This document shows positions 1 to 15,460 of a stretch of DNA of 64,000 nucleotides, piece by piece (positions within the stretch are counted from its first letter, which is position 1; every line of letters starts with the position of its first letter). A program made the translations under genes and the position numbers. This DNA is from Hyperoplus lanceolatus (taxonomy: Eukaryota; Chordata; Actinopteri; Uranoscopiformes; Ammodytidae). The notes under the pieces are model-generated. The model saw only the letters and a list, made by a program, of their open reading frames with translations, did no database searches and was not told where the DNA came from. The DNA lies in assembly GCA_026929865.2 (NCBI GenBank), contig CM049402.1, forward strand, positions 8,303,001-8,367,000, in the 5' to 3' direction.

Positions 1-1700
1 GCAGAGGCAGTGTGAGAGTGAGTGCTGCCTGAGTGACACTCACTCTCATATCTCACCCCCCCTCTGGGGAAATAACCCCCTTAATCCAGCTTGCTATTTC
101 AGATAGACAAGATCACCCCCCCCCCTCCTCCCAGCAAGGATATGAAACGCTCCCCCCCTTGTGATTCAAATACCAGGGAGGAGGGGGGTGGAAATCGAAT
201 AGACAATGTGACGTGGCGCGGCTCGAGAAAGACATCAATGCCTGACTCGCTGCCACAGAAAAGGAGACACAAAGTCATTGGTTAACTCTGGAGGAAGTGG
301 CCCGACATTGGCTCGTTTGTTGGGAGGTGGCATAACAGTGGTAGTAGAGGCACAGTTTTGGATAGTGAGATATATTTCTCCTCTGAACACCTGCTTTTTA
401 CAGGAAGAGGAATGAGTATTTTATGTTAGAACATGTGTGTATTAAGACCAGACACTGCAGGTGAATAAGGTGACCTTTTTAACGTATATATATCATTGTG
501 AAACTTTGCCAGTTGATTACTTACATCAAAACAATAATTATTTAATATTATAATTACAATTCTTTCAGATTTTTTTCGAGAAATATGCAAATTTGGCAAT
601 TTCTGTCTAATTATGTGTAAATTCTAAATTTAATTTTCAAAACATATAAGAGTCCAAAGTACTTAAAAAAGAAAAATACTACGTGCAGGTCTTTCAGCAT
701 GTTTTTAAGGGGAACAAGTATCGTAAATCAGACAATTAATAACCTATGAAAAAATCCTTGAATAGTGTTAAGGATGATTATGGAAATTTAGTTCATGTAA
801 GTGCTTTAGAATTTCAGTTGATTGGTTCAGAGTTTTGAAAAAACCTAATGTTGAGATAATGGCCGTTAAAGATGATGACAAGGTTTGGTCAAATAAATAC
901 CTAAATGTATAGTGTGGACCTTTTACTATATGAAAGGAGATATGGAGAAAAAAAGACAAAAATGCAGCTCCTTTGCCATGGCTTCTGAAAATCCATCCTT
1001 CCTGCTGTTTTTAAAGTTTAGTGATATGATATCCTTTTTAATAAGCAAACACACTGTGACGAAGAGTTAATTAGACACAGTTAATTAACAGTGCATAGCG
1101 CTGGACGGACCACAGAATCGATCAAGTAAAGGCGGGCCCCGGTCGCAGCAGAACAAGCGTCGGTCGGGACCCGCCAACCATGCAGCCTTTCAATGTAAAC
1201 CAAGGGAGGTCTCTTTTTCTCCCCACTGGTAAATCACTCCACAGCAAGGCTGCTTGGCACACACACAGCCAACTGCAGTGCTAGGCCGACACAGTGTGAT
1301 ATTATATTAGCATTACAAAGGCTTTCCCACCATCTGTGATACACAGTGGAAAGAGAGAAAAAAAAATCACTTTTCTGTTTCCAAGCCCCTAGTGCTGATG
1401 TTTCCATATAGGTTCTGTGATGGAGCTGCTGGTTATGACAAACATGCACTTATTACAGCCTCTATGACACGTGTGAATCACCTTCAGTATGGTACAGCAC
1501 AGAACGCTTAACAAGCTCAAAGCCTTGGAGTCATTCAGAGCCTTTTAACTTCTGCTCAGGGTTAACAAATGTGCTGTTTCGAAGCCATTACAAACGTATG
1601 AATGCCACAGAACTGTGTTCTGGTTTGTACTCCGATTCAAAAAGATTAGCCCCCGTTTATGATCATTCCTATAGTGTATTGTATTGTTTAAAAAAAATAC
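1..1700. other. non-coding, no gene seen
   Basis: C-rich runs near 56-62, 115-140 and 150-160, then AT-rich unique sequence. 1627-1690 is a direct repeat of 2061-2125 across TTAA family 1 copy 1. Confidence 0.5.
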
Positions 1701-2031
1701 TTAAAGGTGGAGTCAGTGATTTTTGAGAATGCTTGTCAAAATCCCCCTTTGTTAACATTAGTGAATATCTTACAATCCACTGCTCTCCGTACTGTTTGTG
1801 CAGAAATCTGGTGTTAATGCACAGCTTAGGCTCTGTAAACTGGTATGGTAACAAAGGGGGCTCATCACACCTAGTAACAGGCCCATTCACAGAGCCTAGG
1901 TTGTGTATTAACATTGGAATAATTTTTCCTATCATATACAGTTCAGACATTTGGCGAATTATGCAGACGTTTTCACTGAAAAAAGTGATTTGATAACAAG
2001 CATTCTCCAGTATCTCTAAATCCACCTTTAA
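1701..2031. mobile_element. TTAA family 1, copy 1
   Basis: 331 bp from TTAAAGGTGGAGTCAGTG to AAATCCACCTTTAA, with TTAA at both borders. The interior is a nested palindrome (CACAGCTTAGGCTCTGTAAA against TTCACAGAGCCTAGGTTGTG). Non-coding; the two overlapping reading frames are palindrome artefacts. Confidence 0.78.
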
Positions 2032-2867
2032 TTGTAAAGAAATGCAGTGCCTGGCATTTGCACTCTGATTCAAAAATGTGGCCCTTGTTTATGATCATTC
2101 CTAGCATTGTGTATGATTTTAGTTTTAAATCCATAACGTGCTATGTTCTCCTCAGTGAGAGCAGATAGAGTTCTGTGCTTCATTCAGCGGCCTAGGGGGA
2201 ATGAATAGACTTGGCTCGTCTACACAGCTCTCTCCTTGCTTTTCCACTGTAGCCTGTTGTCACTAGCCCCTGGTCGTACGCCAGTCGCCTACTTGGCAGG
2301 GAGAGGTGCTGTACAAAGCAACTGGCAGGTCTGGTAAATAATGCTGATGGAGTGTGATAGAGAGAGAAGAGCGTCTCCTTTATTCCGCGCAGATACTGTT
2401 TCAGAGACAAATGCCGCCTGCTTTTTTTCCAATCTATTCGACTGGAGAGGCAGGAAGGCAAAAGAAAACCTGACCTACCTAGCTCCTCTTTGTGTTATCT
2501 TTCATGATGTTTGCCAGCTTAAGAAAAACCAATAGCCCCTCAGCCAATGGCTTGCCAGGGAGAGGAGCAGAGAACCTGCCAACAGCTGGGATTTACAGTT
2601 GAAACTTCATGCATACAATTACTCACAGATGAAGGAGGGACAAGTGGACAATAGCAATGCAGTGTTGAGGGGAAACACTCATCCAGGCAATCATGCAAAG
2701 CCCTCGACTTAGTTAGTGGAATAGGGAAGAGGGAGAGTGAAAGAGAGACACATGCTTATCCAGTGCTATGCCACTGACTTCCTAGTTCAAGCTTTTGCCT
2801 CAACACAGAATACGTGATGATTACCCTCCTGTGTGTATCATCGGATGCAAAAGCAACCATGACATTT
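2032..2867. other. non-coding, no gene seen
   Basis: Contains the second copy of the 65-bp direct repeat (2061-2125); otherwise unremarkable. Confidence 0.5.
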
Positions 2868-3783
2868 TAAATGTTTAGATTGTTGCCTCACTCTAGGGTT
2901 CAAGTCAAGGTGACAGAAACTATTCCTTTAACTGTGTGCATTTTTTAAGAAGAAATGGGCAACGGTTGCTCATCGCTAGTTAGCTTATCACAAATACTGG
3001 TTGTCAATGGGTAGCGTTAGCATACCTCCGCCGACAATCAGAAGATAAACTTTACAACATCACTAAACGATCCTGTTTGCTTGTTGGTGTATGTCGCTCT
3101 TCTATTCATTAACACAGACGTGCTGTTTTGTTGATCTACTGTCAAGCACATCCATGGTTTCCTTTGATTCTAAAATGACATAAAGTGCAAAAAATATAGA
3201 GCAAAACATAACGTGTTAAATAAACAAGTCTCAAAAAGTACACAGGTCTGTAAAGTTATGTATGTATGTATGTATGTATGTTTGTATGTATGTATGTATG
3301 TATGTATGTATGTATGTATGTATGTATGTATGTATGTATGTATGTATGTATGTATGTATGTATGTATGTATGTATGTATGTAGGCCTATGTATGTATGTA
3401 TGTATGTATGTAGGCCTATGTATGTATGTAGGCCTATGTATGTATGTATGTATGTATGTATGTATGTATGTATGTATGTATGTATGTATGTATGTATGTA
3501 TGTATGTATGTATGTATGTATGTATGTATGTATGTATGTATGTATGTATGTATGTATGTATGTATGTATGTATGTATGTATGTATGTATGTATGTATGTT
3601 TATCTTCTGACTGTCGGCTGGGGCAGGCTATCGCTACCCATTGACTACCAGTATTTGAGCTAAGCTAATTAACATCAAGCGACCTTTGCCCATTTCTTCT
3701 TCAAAAATGCACGCATATTTAAATAAACTGGTTTATGTCGCCTTGTCTTGAACCCAAAAGTGAGACATCAAGCTAAAAATGAA
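2868..3783. repeat. large inverted repeat enclosing an ATGT microsatellite
   Basis: Arms at about 2868-3060 and 3598-3783 are imperfect inverse copies (for example GAAGAAATGGGCAA against TTGCCCATTTCTTC, GTCAATGGGTAGCG against CGCTACCCATTGAC). The ends TAGATTGTTGCCTCACT and AGTGAGACATCAAGCTA also pair. It is probably a palindromic DNA element whose centre has been overtaken by microsatellite. Confidence 0.75.
3257..3599. repeat. (ATGT)n microsatellite, about 343 bp
   Basis: Tetranucleotide repeat with three TAGGCC interruptions near 3383, 3413 and 3431. Reading frames here translate only as MYVC repeats and are not genes. Confidence 0.98.
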
Positions 3784-5308
3784 AAAGATTATGAACTATT
3801 GCTAGTAGCGGCAGCAAAGAGCTCTGCAGTACATTTCCATGCAGTGTCGAAAGAGTCGGTAAACGAGGCTTTGTGCACGCCGATGCTTTGGCAGAGCTGA
3901 ACCAAGACCAGAAACACCCCATTACCATTGCTCATTATCCCCATTCACTAATATTACTTCTACCGTCTGCGCCTCCCGTGTGGAGACATGAAAGAGCTGT
4001 GCAGGAGCTATAACTAATAGGAGCGAGCCCTGCACACACGTTCAGTGGTTCAGTATAGGCAAAGGAAGCACGAAAACACTTGTATCGGCAGAAGGAGAAA
4101 ATCCTGTATATGACAACCATACGATCCCATATAGAGGCTCTCTATACGCCAACCTGTAATCCATATATTTGGATGAATAAAGTGTGGATCTCTGTCATCC
4201 GACGTGGATATTAACTGGGAGGATTACTGCCTATAAAGAGCACACATGGCTCAGTGGCGGTGTATAAAGACACTCCGCTCCTCTGGGAATGCGAAGGGTC
4301 AAAGAGGTTTCCATCCGTGTGTAATATTCCTGTCACCGAGTGTAATTCTAAGAACACCTGTTGATGCATCCGGCATCCTCCCTTTCACTAAGTGTAATTT
4401 GCATTTGCATACGGCCCAGAATACCCAGCCTAGCCAAGCAGTCAGGAAGATAGCCCGGTGTGAGCGAAAGGGAGCGGGGTTAGCTCTCTTGTCAAAACCA
4501 ATATCCACCTCTCCAAGACTAGCGCCAAAATCATCTGCATAAAGGAGAGGCACTAAAATCACCTCTCATAAAGTACGACAGGGGAGCCGGCTCACACTGG
4601 TTAAAGCATGATGAAAGGAATGGAATCCAGCACAGCTCCCTGTCTGTAGATTATCAAACAGCCCTAGCGCTAAAAGCATGGCATTCAAATTCAATTGTGA
4701 AAGCCGCTGCCTTCTGAGAAAAGAGAAAAAAATACATCCCTGTTGTTTTGAACTCCGAGGGAGCTTCAAAGATGTGTTTTATAATGCCTCCCATTAGAAA
4801 CAAACACACAGAAAAACCTTACACGAGAAAAGTAGTTAACAGTAGGCTACATGTTGCTTTGCGGTGAACTGAAATAAAAGAAATGCCAAAGTAATTGTGT
4901 CAAATGATGATTGATTGGTAATGCAATGCAAACAATAAAGACTTATTAAAGTAGAGGCGTGCAGCGTGATTCCATGATATATTTAACCCAAAGCCACATC
5001 TAGTCCCTAAGGAAACAGCAGTACGTATTACCCAGCAAATGATGACAATACATCACGTGGATTGACTTAATGTCTATGCACGAGATATCCTTGTACAGCT
5101 GAGGTGTGAAAGGAAAGATAGGTGTCAAAGGAAAGATAGAGGAGTAAAAAGACAGAACATGGGCTGCAAAAGAATGTCTTTGACCCTTAAAATGTGAAGT
5201 AAGGTAACATCAGTGCACATGAAAGGGCTGCAAACGTTCACTGACACAACAGCAGGCTTGTACAATTGGACTGCAGTGTAGTGGTGCGGCAAAACAGCCC
5301 AGGCACCA
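3784..5308. other. non-coding, no gene seen
   Basis: No repeat or coding match recognised. Candidate reading frames lack any family resemblance. Confidence 0.5.
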
Positions 5309-5323
5309 GAGAAAGAGAGAGAG

Positions 5324-5473
<150 letters not shown>

Positions 5474-5941
5474 AATGCCTTATTACAGTGTGTGAAGTGG
5501 AGCTGGGAGCAGGGAGGGAGAGGGGAACATCTCAGTGACAGTGGCTGATGAAAGCCCCGCACAGAGCAGCAGTCCGAAGAGGCGGCACATGGCACCGCTC
5601 ATAACTGCTCGCCATCCAGGACGGGATCGCATTTATGTAGCCCCTCGACTTTGTGTAGATTTAAACACTATCAGCTCCAGTTCAATTTTCAGCTACATGC
5701 AACACACTGTCACACACACAAACGAAAAAAATGGGCGTATGTTTCGTTTGAACATTGGGGTGGAGGGGGGGAGGCATTAAGCAATGGGGTAGAACATGTA
5801 ATGTGAAAAACATTTAATTTCCTGCACTCTTGGGGATTTGTATTCACCAATCTGTGTAATAGCATCAATTCATGGAGGAAATGTATTTATTTGTGGAAAG
5901 GAAGAGACAATATTCAGGTAAGAAAGCGAAGTATATTAGGC

Positions 5942-6825
5942 TTAAAGCCACTACGAGTAACTTTGTCCGTTGGCGGCCTCTTTGGATAAAAGCAGTAGTA
6001 TTTTTACAACGCCAGCTGTCGTAAAGCTGTTTTCTAGCGCGTGCCGGTCGTGCCAGTCTCAATTGATTAGGATGTAATATAGTGCATGTCCGTGTGTTGA
6101 AAGCCCTGAGGGCACAGACTCTTTTCGGCTCAGTGAGAGTGGTTAGTGACACTGTATCAACTTATGCCTGTCAGTGCCACACACACCTGATTGCAATGAG
6201 TTGATGCAGTGTCACCTAACTGGCTACTCTCACGGAGCTGAAAGATTACGTGTCATCACAGAAAGCGAATGAACGAGAGACGGCAGTTAGTATGGATAAC
6301 AATGAGGTAATGTGTTTATGTTGTTGTAAATGTGTTTATGTTGTTCTAAATAATGACTATTTCAGATGAATAATGGTCATCTGATGATGGTGAAGCAAAG
6401 TAAACTTTGTTTTAGTACCGCTCATTCATTTAGGAGTACACACTGCAGTGCAGTTCACTCCATATCTATCACTCTCCCTTTTAGCTTTTCTTCATTGCAT
6501 TTTCTTTTTCGTCTTTGATGGTTCAGCCCTGTTATCAGTCATTATGACGACACATAACTGTCTCAAACAAGGCTCCCGCTCCCCTTCCCTCACCTGGAGG
6601 GATAGGCTTCTCAAATCGCATTGCAGCGCTACACTGAAATCTGCGACCAAGACGGATACGCATGCGCAAACCGAAAATCAGACTGGGTGTGCGGTAATAA
6701 AAACTGTATAAACACGTCTTTCTTTGCACTGATGGTCTCGTTTGCTGTTAAAGGTAATTTATGACTATCAGAGGAAACATGAGGCTGTTTTAAAGATATT
6801 TAAATGTTACTCGTAGCTGCTTTAA
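5942..6825. mobile_element. TTAA family 2, complete copy
   Basis: 884 bp from TTAAAGCCACTACGAGTAAC to GTTACTCGTAGCTGCTTTAA: about 17-bp inverted ends with TTAA at both borders, as in piggyBac or Kolobok elements. No transposase. Near 6100-6260 it contains a short internal inverted stretch (CTCAGTGAGAGTGGTTAGTG against AACTGGCTACTCTCACGGAG). Confidence 0.78.
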
Positions 6826-8613
6826 CAAGTCAGCTAGCTAGATACTTACATTATACTACTTACTGTCTACATTGCCGTGGACGAGGCTAGTCAGAAGCCA
6901 CTGCAACGCAAGCCAGAGCTCATCAAGGTTGAGATATGGTCCACAGGTAAGAAGGATATTTAAATGATTCGCCCCCTTGAACTGAGGGGGGACATCCTTT
7001 TCTGAAATGTACGCCTATGAACTCATGGGTGTTTTCAAGGCCCACGGTCTGTTTGCGTATGGGTGACAATGTGAGAAAAGCGCGTGGTGTTTGCTTGACT
7101 ATATCTTTGTGCAAAAGGAGAAAAAGGGAATAACGCGATGATGAGAGAGCATGGACTATGGACATGTGGAGCTGAGAGCGAGTGGGAGACGGAGAGAACA
7201 TGGTGGTTATGGAGTGAGTGTGAGAGAGAGAGAGAGAGAGATGGAAGTGGGGGGTGTTTCTCTGTGAGCCCAGGGGGGGTAGGTAAGATTACAGATGTAC
7301 ACACAATGTTCTGGAGCACAGGCCAAGGGCTGAATAGAAGAGTGCTGTAGCTGCTTCTCCAGAGCTGCTTGCTTCAGCTCACTGTGCCTTGTTCTGCTCA
7401 ATGCCCAGGGCAGCCATTCAATGCCCCCCCCTCCCCCTCTCCTCCTCCTCCTCCCCTCCAGTTGCAGGAACAGATAGAGTCTCATATCCCAAAAATTCCT
7501 CAGACCATACTGTTGTTGATGAGCCCTTATACAAAAAGATACCAGGATACCACCCCCTCTTCTAGCGGAGAGAAATTCAATGAGAAGGCTCAGAATTGTC
7601 CTTACTGCAGCGTTATTTGCCATTAGTCCCTTTTCAAGCACATTTCCAGCTGGCTCTGCTGTTATAACATAGGCTATATGTTTTATTTTATTTTGCTGTT
7701 ACTGCTATTATTATGTTCGAATCTAGGGCAGTGGGTAATTGCTCCTCCTTAGCCTCCTTCAATTACCATTATGGTCATAACCACATTAAGGTGATATTAC
7801 AATTATCTCTACTTTCATGTAATCATCCAGGCTCATGTTAGTCAAGTTAAGGTAGAAATAACCTGATTAACCCAGATTGTGCGTCGGCCTTGTGAATCAC
7901 CGTGGAGCTTAGTCCGGCTCCCCTCTACGGTATGTTTACACATGATGGTAGAGAAAAGCGTCTTAAATATCAGCCCTTTTTTCTTTTTTTTCTTTGAAGA
8001 ACAGCAAAAAAACAACACAACAACCATAAACAAACAACAGCGACCCTTATCTTAATTAGTGGCACTAATAAGACATTTTTTCACAGGCTACAAGAAAACC
8101 CCTGGCGACAGCAAATCTGATCATCAAAAAAGGAAACTCATGAAAGCGCAGGGTTACAGGTGAACATTCACGTTAGTCATGGGAAAGTTTTAATTAAACA
8201 ATTACCTTGATCTTGTTTTTCTCATTAATTGGGTTCTAATGTGTTAATACGGACTGTCTCACCATTTTATTTGCATTTGGAATATATTCACTCAGTAGTA
8301 CTGGAGGTGGTGCATTGGTAAAACGTTTGTCAAAAAGGTAGATATTCTGTTTTCTTAGGATGGTAGTGATGGCAGTGGCAGCGATATCAAAATATGTCTT
8401 ACACTGCACGCCGCTGAGCTCATTTGCAAATTTGCAAATGAAACATGTCACGCAGTTTTACTTTGTTAATTTTCTTTTTTGTTCCTTCCATTCTCCAATT
8501 CTCTAATCTGCATTTTGTGTACAATTTATCTAACAACAAACATGGAGGATCACACATACACCTATTTTTCCGTAGTGCTGGCTCGCAGGCAGGCAATCCA
8601 AAAACATTTAAAT
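6826..8613. other. non-coding, no gene seen
   Basis: Short GA tract at about 7223-7240, and a CCT-rich stretch at 7425-7460. Nothing else. Confidence 0.5.
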
Positions 8614-8615
8614 AG

Positions 8616-8655
<40 letters not shown>

Positions 8656-8656
8656 A
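8614..8656. repeat. (GA)n microsatellite
   Basis: About 40 bp of GA with one AAAG interruption. Confidence 0.95.
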
Positions 8657-8931
8657 TGGAAAACTCATTACCCCGATGCAATTATTTACTTGAACTACAG
8701 AGATCAACGCTTCGGCAAACACTTGCCTGACTGGAATTTTTCACTGACTAAACAAGTGTTTCAAATCAGGGCATTTGACTTGAGATATCAAATGTTTGTC
8801 AGAACAGTATCGAAAAATACAAATGGAGAGTCAAACTTATAAACATCTCCCATTCAAATTAGGAAAGGAGTCCATTGTCTTAATTGTCTTATTGTCTCAA
8901 TCTTACCTCAGATATTAAATTAAAGCATTAC

Positions 8932-8934
<3 letters not shown>

Positions 8935-8996
<62 letters not shown>
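8935..8996. repeat. (TA)n microsatellite, about 62 bp
   Basis: Pure TA dinucleotide run ending in TACATAGATAGA. Confidence 0.97.
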
Positions 8997-9000
<4 letters not shown>

Positions 9001-11307
9001 GATAGATTTGTATTCTATGGATTCCTATACTCTTTAGGCAATAAGAATATACTTTATCCTGATTTATCCCGTACTCTTTATTAGTACGTTGACATGTTTT
9101 AGTTTCAAGCCGTTATTTGGATTGGCTTCTCAAGTTGATTACCCCGGTTTGATAATATAGATCCTAGTATTGGGTATAGCACAACCATTCTCCTTAAGCT
9201 GAAATAAATAACTGCATCGGGGTAATATGCACATTGATTTGGCAAATTACATTTTAAGTGCTACTAGGCCATGAATCTGTTACAACCTGGATGGAGCTGT
9301 GTTTACCACTGACACGCTTGAGTTGTGTTTGAGTCAGAGGCCAACACAAGCAATGGTTACTAGTTCTCACAATAAATAAGAGGAAATCCAGAGGCATCAA
9401 AGCAGGTCGAGCTTATTGCAGCTGATCCAATCAGTCTCACTGTTTACTGGCTGATAAACATCACAGGTCAGCACCAACTAGAGAAACAGCAAGTTGCTCT
9501 GCAGAGAGAGAGAGAGAACGAGAGCGCTTTGACCATTTAGCCTTAGCTGTACTGTTACTACAGAGCATACACTGCTGTGCACCTCTGAAGTTGTGCATCG
9601 TTGCTCCCTGTTCTAGTTTGAAATTCCACTTCTTGTTTTCTGTCCAATCTTTCATTTTGCTTCAAAGCACCTTTGGTATGGATGCACATGTAAACCCTCC
9701 AGAATGACATAAAAAATATGAATGTTAGGCCAGTAAATAATATATATAGTAGTACATGATTATTAAAACATAATATTGTTGCGTGCATTTAAGGCAGAGT
9801 CTGGTGAGATCACATTATTCCATGACTGGCATCTATTTACTTGATGGCAGCAATAACTGCGCATTACATCATCTCTCACTGAAGGAATGAGCTGCATCTT
9901 TCTAAAACATCTTGAACACATCTCAAACTGGGAAAACAAAACACAAATCAGAGCAATAATCTATTCCAAAAGTGTATACTGTGCAAACAACGGGACGCAT
10001 TGAAGGTGTCACAAAAAACAAACGAAAAACTACCAACTGTTTTTTCTTATCCATGACCACAACATGGGTTTCAAACGTGAAAATAGATATTTGGAAATAG
10101 CAGAAACGCAATCATGTTAACTGCTAGAATAAAACAGACAACTGCCTATGGTTGTGTAGCTGCTGTGTGCTGTATTATCATTGTCATTATGTAATGGAAG
10201 TGGTGTTGAGTTGCTTCGTCACTTTGTATATTTTTGTACGAACCCTGGTAAGAATAACTGGTGTGATTCATCATGTAATAGAGATCCAAATACAATAACA
10301 AACAAATATGACTAACTGAATGCAGACTGCCTGATAATCATTTACATGTTAAGTCAATCCAAAGCTACTGTACAAGCAAAACACTGTGTAGGCATCCCAC
10401 TCTTTTAAAATAGCTTGCTCGACATCATTATCCTTGGAAACATCATCTGCAGCATAATAAGGCTGGTGTATAGTCCTCAGCCAACCAAGGACTGTCTGTC
10501 ACCATGCTTTTGATAGGGCTGATTTGAATGGCCATTAGTAAAGCTTTCCTGCTGCTAATTCATTCTTAACTAACGATTTGCCTGTGCCAACCATGCAGCT
10601 CTGATCAACAGTTGCCACTATTGATCACATATTTGGGCCACACCCATGGGGTACATGGAGTCTGCACTGGGTTTACGTTTCCGCCCGGTTTGAAGAAAAC
10701 AGGGTTGTTGGAAGGGAAAAACAATTTTCAGCCTTTTTAAACTGCATTTCTGTGTCGACAAATAACCTATTACAGCAATGTGTTTAAGAGGTGTATGGCT
10801 GCGTGTCAGTCTTTGGCATGTAAAAGGATTTCAAATGAATTAATATTTACATGTTTTCTCCACCTTACTCGTGGATTTCGTTCCTCTGTGATCTGAGAGA
10901 GGAACCTCTCAGCCCACAGTGACCTGTAGGCCCGCCCCTCTCACAATGAATATTAATAAGGAAGCCAAAAGTGAAAAGACATCCATAATAATATCACACC
11001 TTGAGTGTGGCTCAATTTAATGTTGCAGAAACCTTGACCCTCATCATCTTAGGTCAAAACATTCATGTTAATGTTAGCTCGTCGAATTAAATTCACCTCT
11101 GGCCTAAAAAAAAACATGAGCCGTGAAATGATTTTCATTAGCATATTTCATATAGCGGTTGTAAAATCCACTTTACAGACCATTTACACTGTTTCAATGG
11201 GTGTATAGACACAGTTTTCAACTGTTGCAGCAGTGCATAGTATATAAACCCACATTTGCCATCAAGTCAAAATGGCTCAACATCCGAACTGGGTTTAAAA
11301 CTTTTTT
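9001..11307. other. non-coding, AT-rich, no gene seen
   Basis: Largely unique AT-rich sequence with no element I can name. Confidence 0.5.

Positions 11308-13086
<1,779 letters not shown>

Positions 13087-13146
<60 letters not shown>
13087..13146. repeat. (GT)n microsatellite, 60 bp
   Basis: Pure GT followed by a GA-rich stretch to 13190. Confidence 0.97.
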
Positions 13147-13148
<2 letters not shown>

Positions 13149-13844
13149 CATGTGTGTGTTTGTAAGAGAGAGACAGAGAGAGAGAGAGACCTTGAGTGCA
13201 AGAGTAGATGCTGCAGCATTCAGGGAGGGAAAGCAAAGCCATAACTGTGAGTCAGACTCTTTCTCTCTTTTCTCGGCCCCTCACCTCCCTCCCTCCATCC
13301 CTCCTTCCCTCCACTTCCACTCACCCCATCCTTCTCCTCACTCTCTCTCAGCACTTAGGCAGCTGCCTCCACTTAAGCGGGGCACATTTCAGGTGGCATA
13401 GGGGGGAGGGAGGGTGGGTTATGGGGGAGGTTTTGGCAGGAGGAGCAAATGGGGGGAAGGAAACAAAAAGGTTGCACGATGATTGCACAACGATTCAAAA
13501 AGGCTGCTGAAGCGGGGACATTCCAGCCTAGGTGAGGATGCTCCCCTCCTCCTCCTGCTCTAAAAAACCCACTATACATCAATGTGGAGAAGGTTAACCG
13601 CTAGACACAATAACCTCTGTAATAGAACTGTTTTCTAATGACCATCAAATAGTGTTTACTACCAGCAGGCTGTATGCAAGCGACAACCTCCTGCTCCACA
13701 TCCTCTCTCCCGGTGCTCGGAGATATAGAGTGATAGAGATGTGGACAATATGACAGCTGGAATGAAGGATCCTTTTAAATGCTCCTGTTGGGTATTTTAA
13801 GATGTGTGAGCCCCCTGACTGCTTCCATGACACATCAACCTAGC

Positions 13845-14215
13845 CTGCGTTCCAAATCGCATATTCTTTCTATTTACTATTCAACTTTACATAGTACAGC
13901 TGATAATAAAAAGTATGTAGTTTGCATGCAGTATAGGCACACAATTGGGACGTACTTTTACTTATTAATTTCATCATTACATTGCCTTGAACTTGCTTCT
14001 TGCTTATATACACTCGGAGGCTCCGTCGATGTGATGCAACTTCTGGTGCCTAGAGGATTGTGGGTCAGAATCTTTCCAAAAAGCATGCTGATTTCCACAT
14101 TAAAAAATCTCATATGTATGGAAGTAGTAAGCCATTTGGGTATTTTTAAACATGCATTTTAAACATTGTTAGTCCTTTTATACCATACTAAATAGCAGTC
14201 TTGTTACATCTCACA
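13845..14215. repeat. degraded palindromic fish repeat (probable)
   Basis: GCGTTCCAAATCGCATATTC...CATAGTACAGCTGATAATAA...AGTATGTAGTTTGCATGCAG, and later ACCATACTAAATAGCAG, resemble MITEs that open with GCGTTC..ATCGCATACT. It is strongly decayed and the call is from resemblance only. Confidence 0.4.
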
Positions 14216-15189
14216 TCATACTATTTTGACTTTCACCAAACGACAATAGGCAATTCATTTAAAAATCACTTCAGATAAAAAATAGCATCATGTATGCATC
14301 GAGTGCTAGAGTGATTACTATTAATCAATAATTGCACAAAAAAAATAAGAAAAACTGGTAACACACTAATGTTACACACAACGATACAGATTCAAACCAA
14401 TCTCAAGGTGAAATGCACTGCAACTGCCTCACTACTGGATCTGATACCATGTATTAGTTGGGGTAAAAATAGTTCTGAGGCTTACTGTAATGGTCTATGC
14501 AATAGATGCAGCCTTGTATTTTAAAAATGGGTTGCTTGTGTTTTAGTTGTAAACAAGGCAGTACAACAGTTCACTGCAGAAGCCTGTGTTGTTATTGGAG
14601 ACGAAAGGAGATTAACATTGTTCCACTACAATACGGTTTGTCTCCACTCTGAAATTGTGTACAAAAGATGACTAACACTGCGATTGTAGCCGCTACCAGA
14701 GAGTTAACTGAGGTCACCCCAAATCAACTCTATCAACTCAGTGAAAAGGCAGTATCAGGTGTGTGTGTGTGGGGGGGGGGGGGGGCAGAGGGCTGCAGGA
14801 CCAATGCAGGACAGGCAGCTCAACTGACTGCAGAGTCTCCCCCTACGCCCTGAAGTGAGCTGCTCAAGATGATTAGCATTTCATTTAGCAGTTCAATAAT
14901 TGTGATTTTTTTTTCTGTTTCATAACATAAAAGAACTCACAATAATACAGCTTATCTGTGGGGGTCATATTGCTTTGGTTAATACCATTAATTACAGTGC
15001 TGAGTTTTGTTCAGCTTTGATTGTATTCTCTGCAACTCAGCATAAAAGGTTGGTTGGTGTTACTTTATCCTCTCACCAAAAAGATAGTGTCGCAGATGCA
15101 TTATCATGATTCATTTAGGGGTATTTTGCAACTTTTAATAAAACCTTTCACTGTAAAGTGTGTGGCTAGCATACATCACATTGTTGTGT

Positions 15190-15460
15190 CATCAAGTTGT
15201 GTCCTTGGGCAAGACACTTCACTCACCTTGCCTCGTGTAAATGTGTATGACTGCTGTATGTTTGAGGTGGTGGTTGGAGGTGCCGTAGATGCAAAATGGC
15301 AGCCACGCTTCCGTCAGTCTGCACCAGAGCAGCTGTGGCTACTATCATGTTTACCATCACTGGTATGACTGTGTGTGTATGAATGAATGGAACCTGGAAC
15401 CCTGTAAAGCGCTTTAAGTGTGAAGAAAAGCGCTATATAAATCCAACCCATTACGTTACA
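15190..15460 (+). repeat. SINE/LINE-tail-like dispersed repeat
   Basis: Contains GTGTCCTTGGGCAAGACACT and ends AAAGCGCTTTAAGTG...AAAAGCGCTATATAAATCCA, a pattern recurrent in fish genomes. It shares the TGTCCYTGGGSAAGACACT module with the SINE at 34547-34781. No tRNA-like head is visible, so it is probably 5' truncated. Confidence 0.6.

Noticed and set aside
3262..3663. 133-codon reading frame of MYVC repeats
   Set aside because: It is a translation of the (ATGT)n microsatellite; there is no protein signal.
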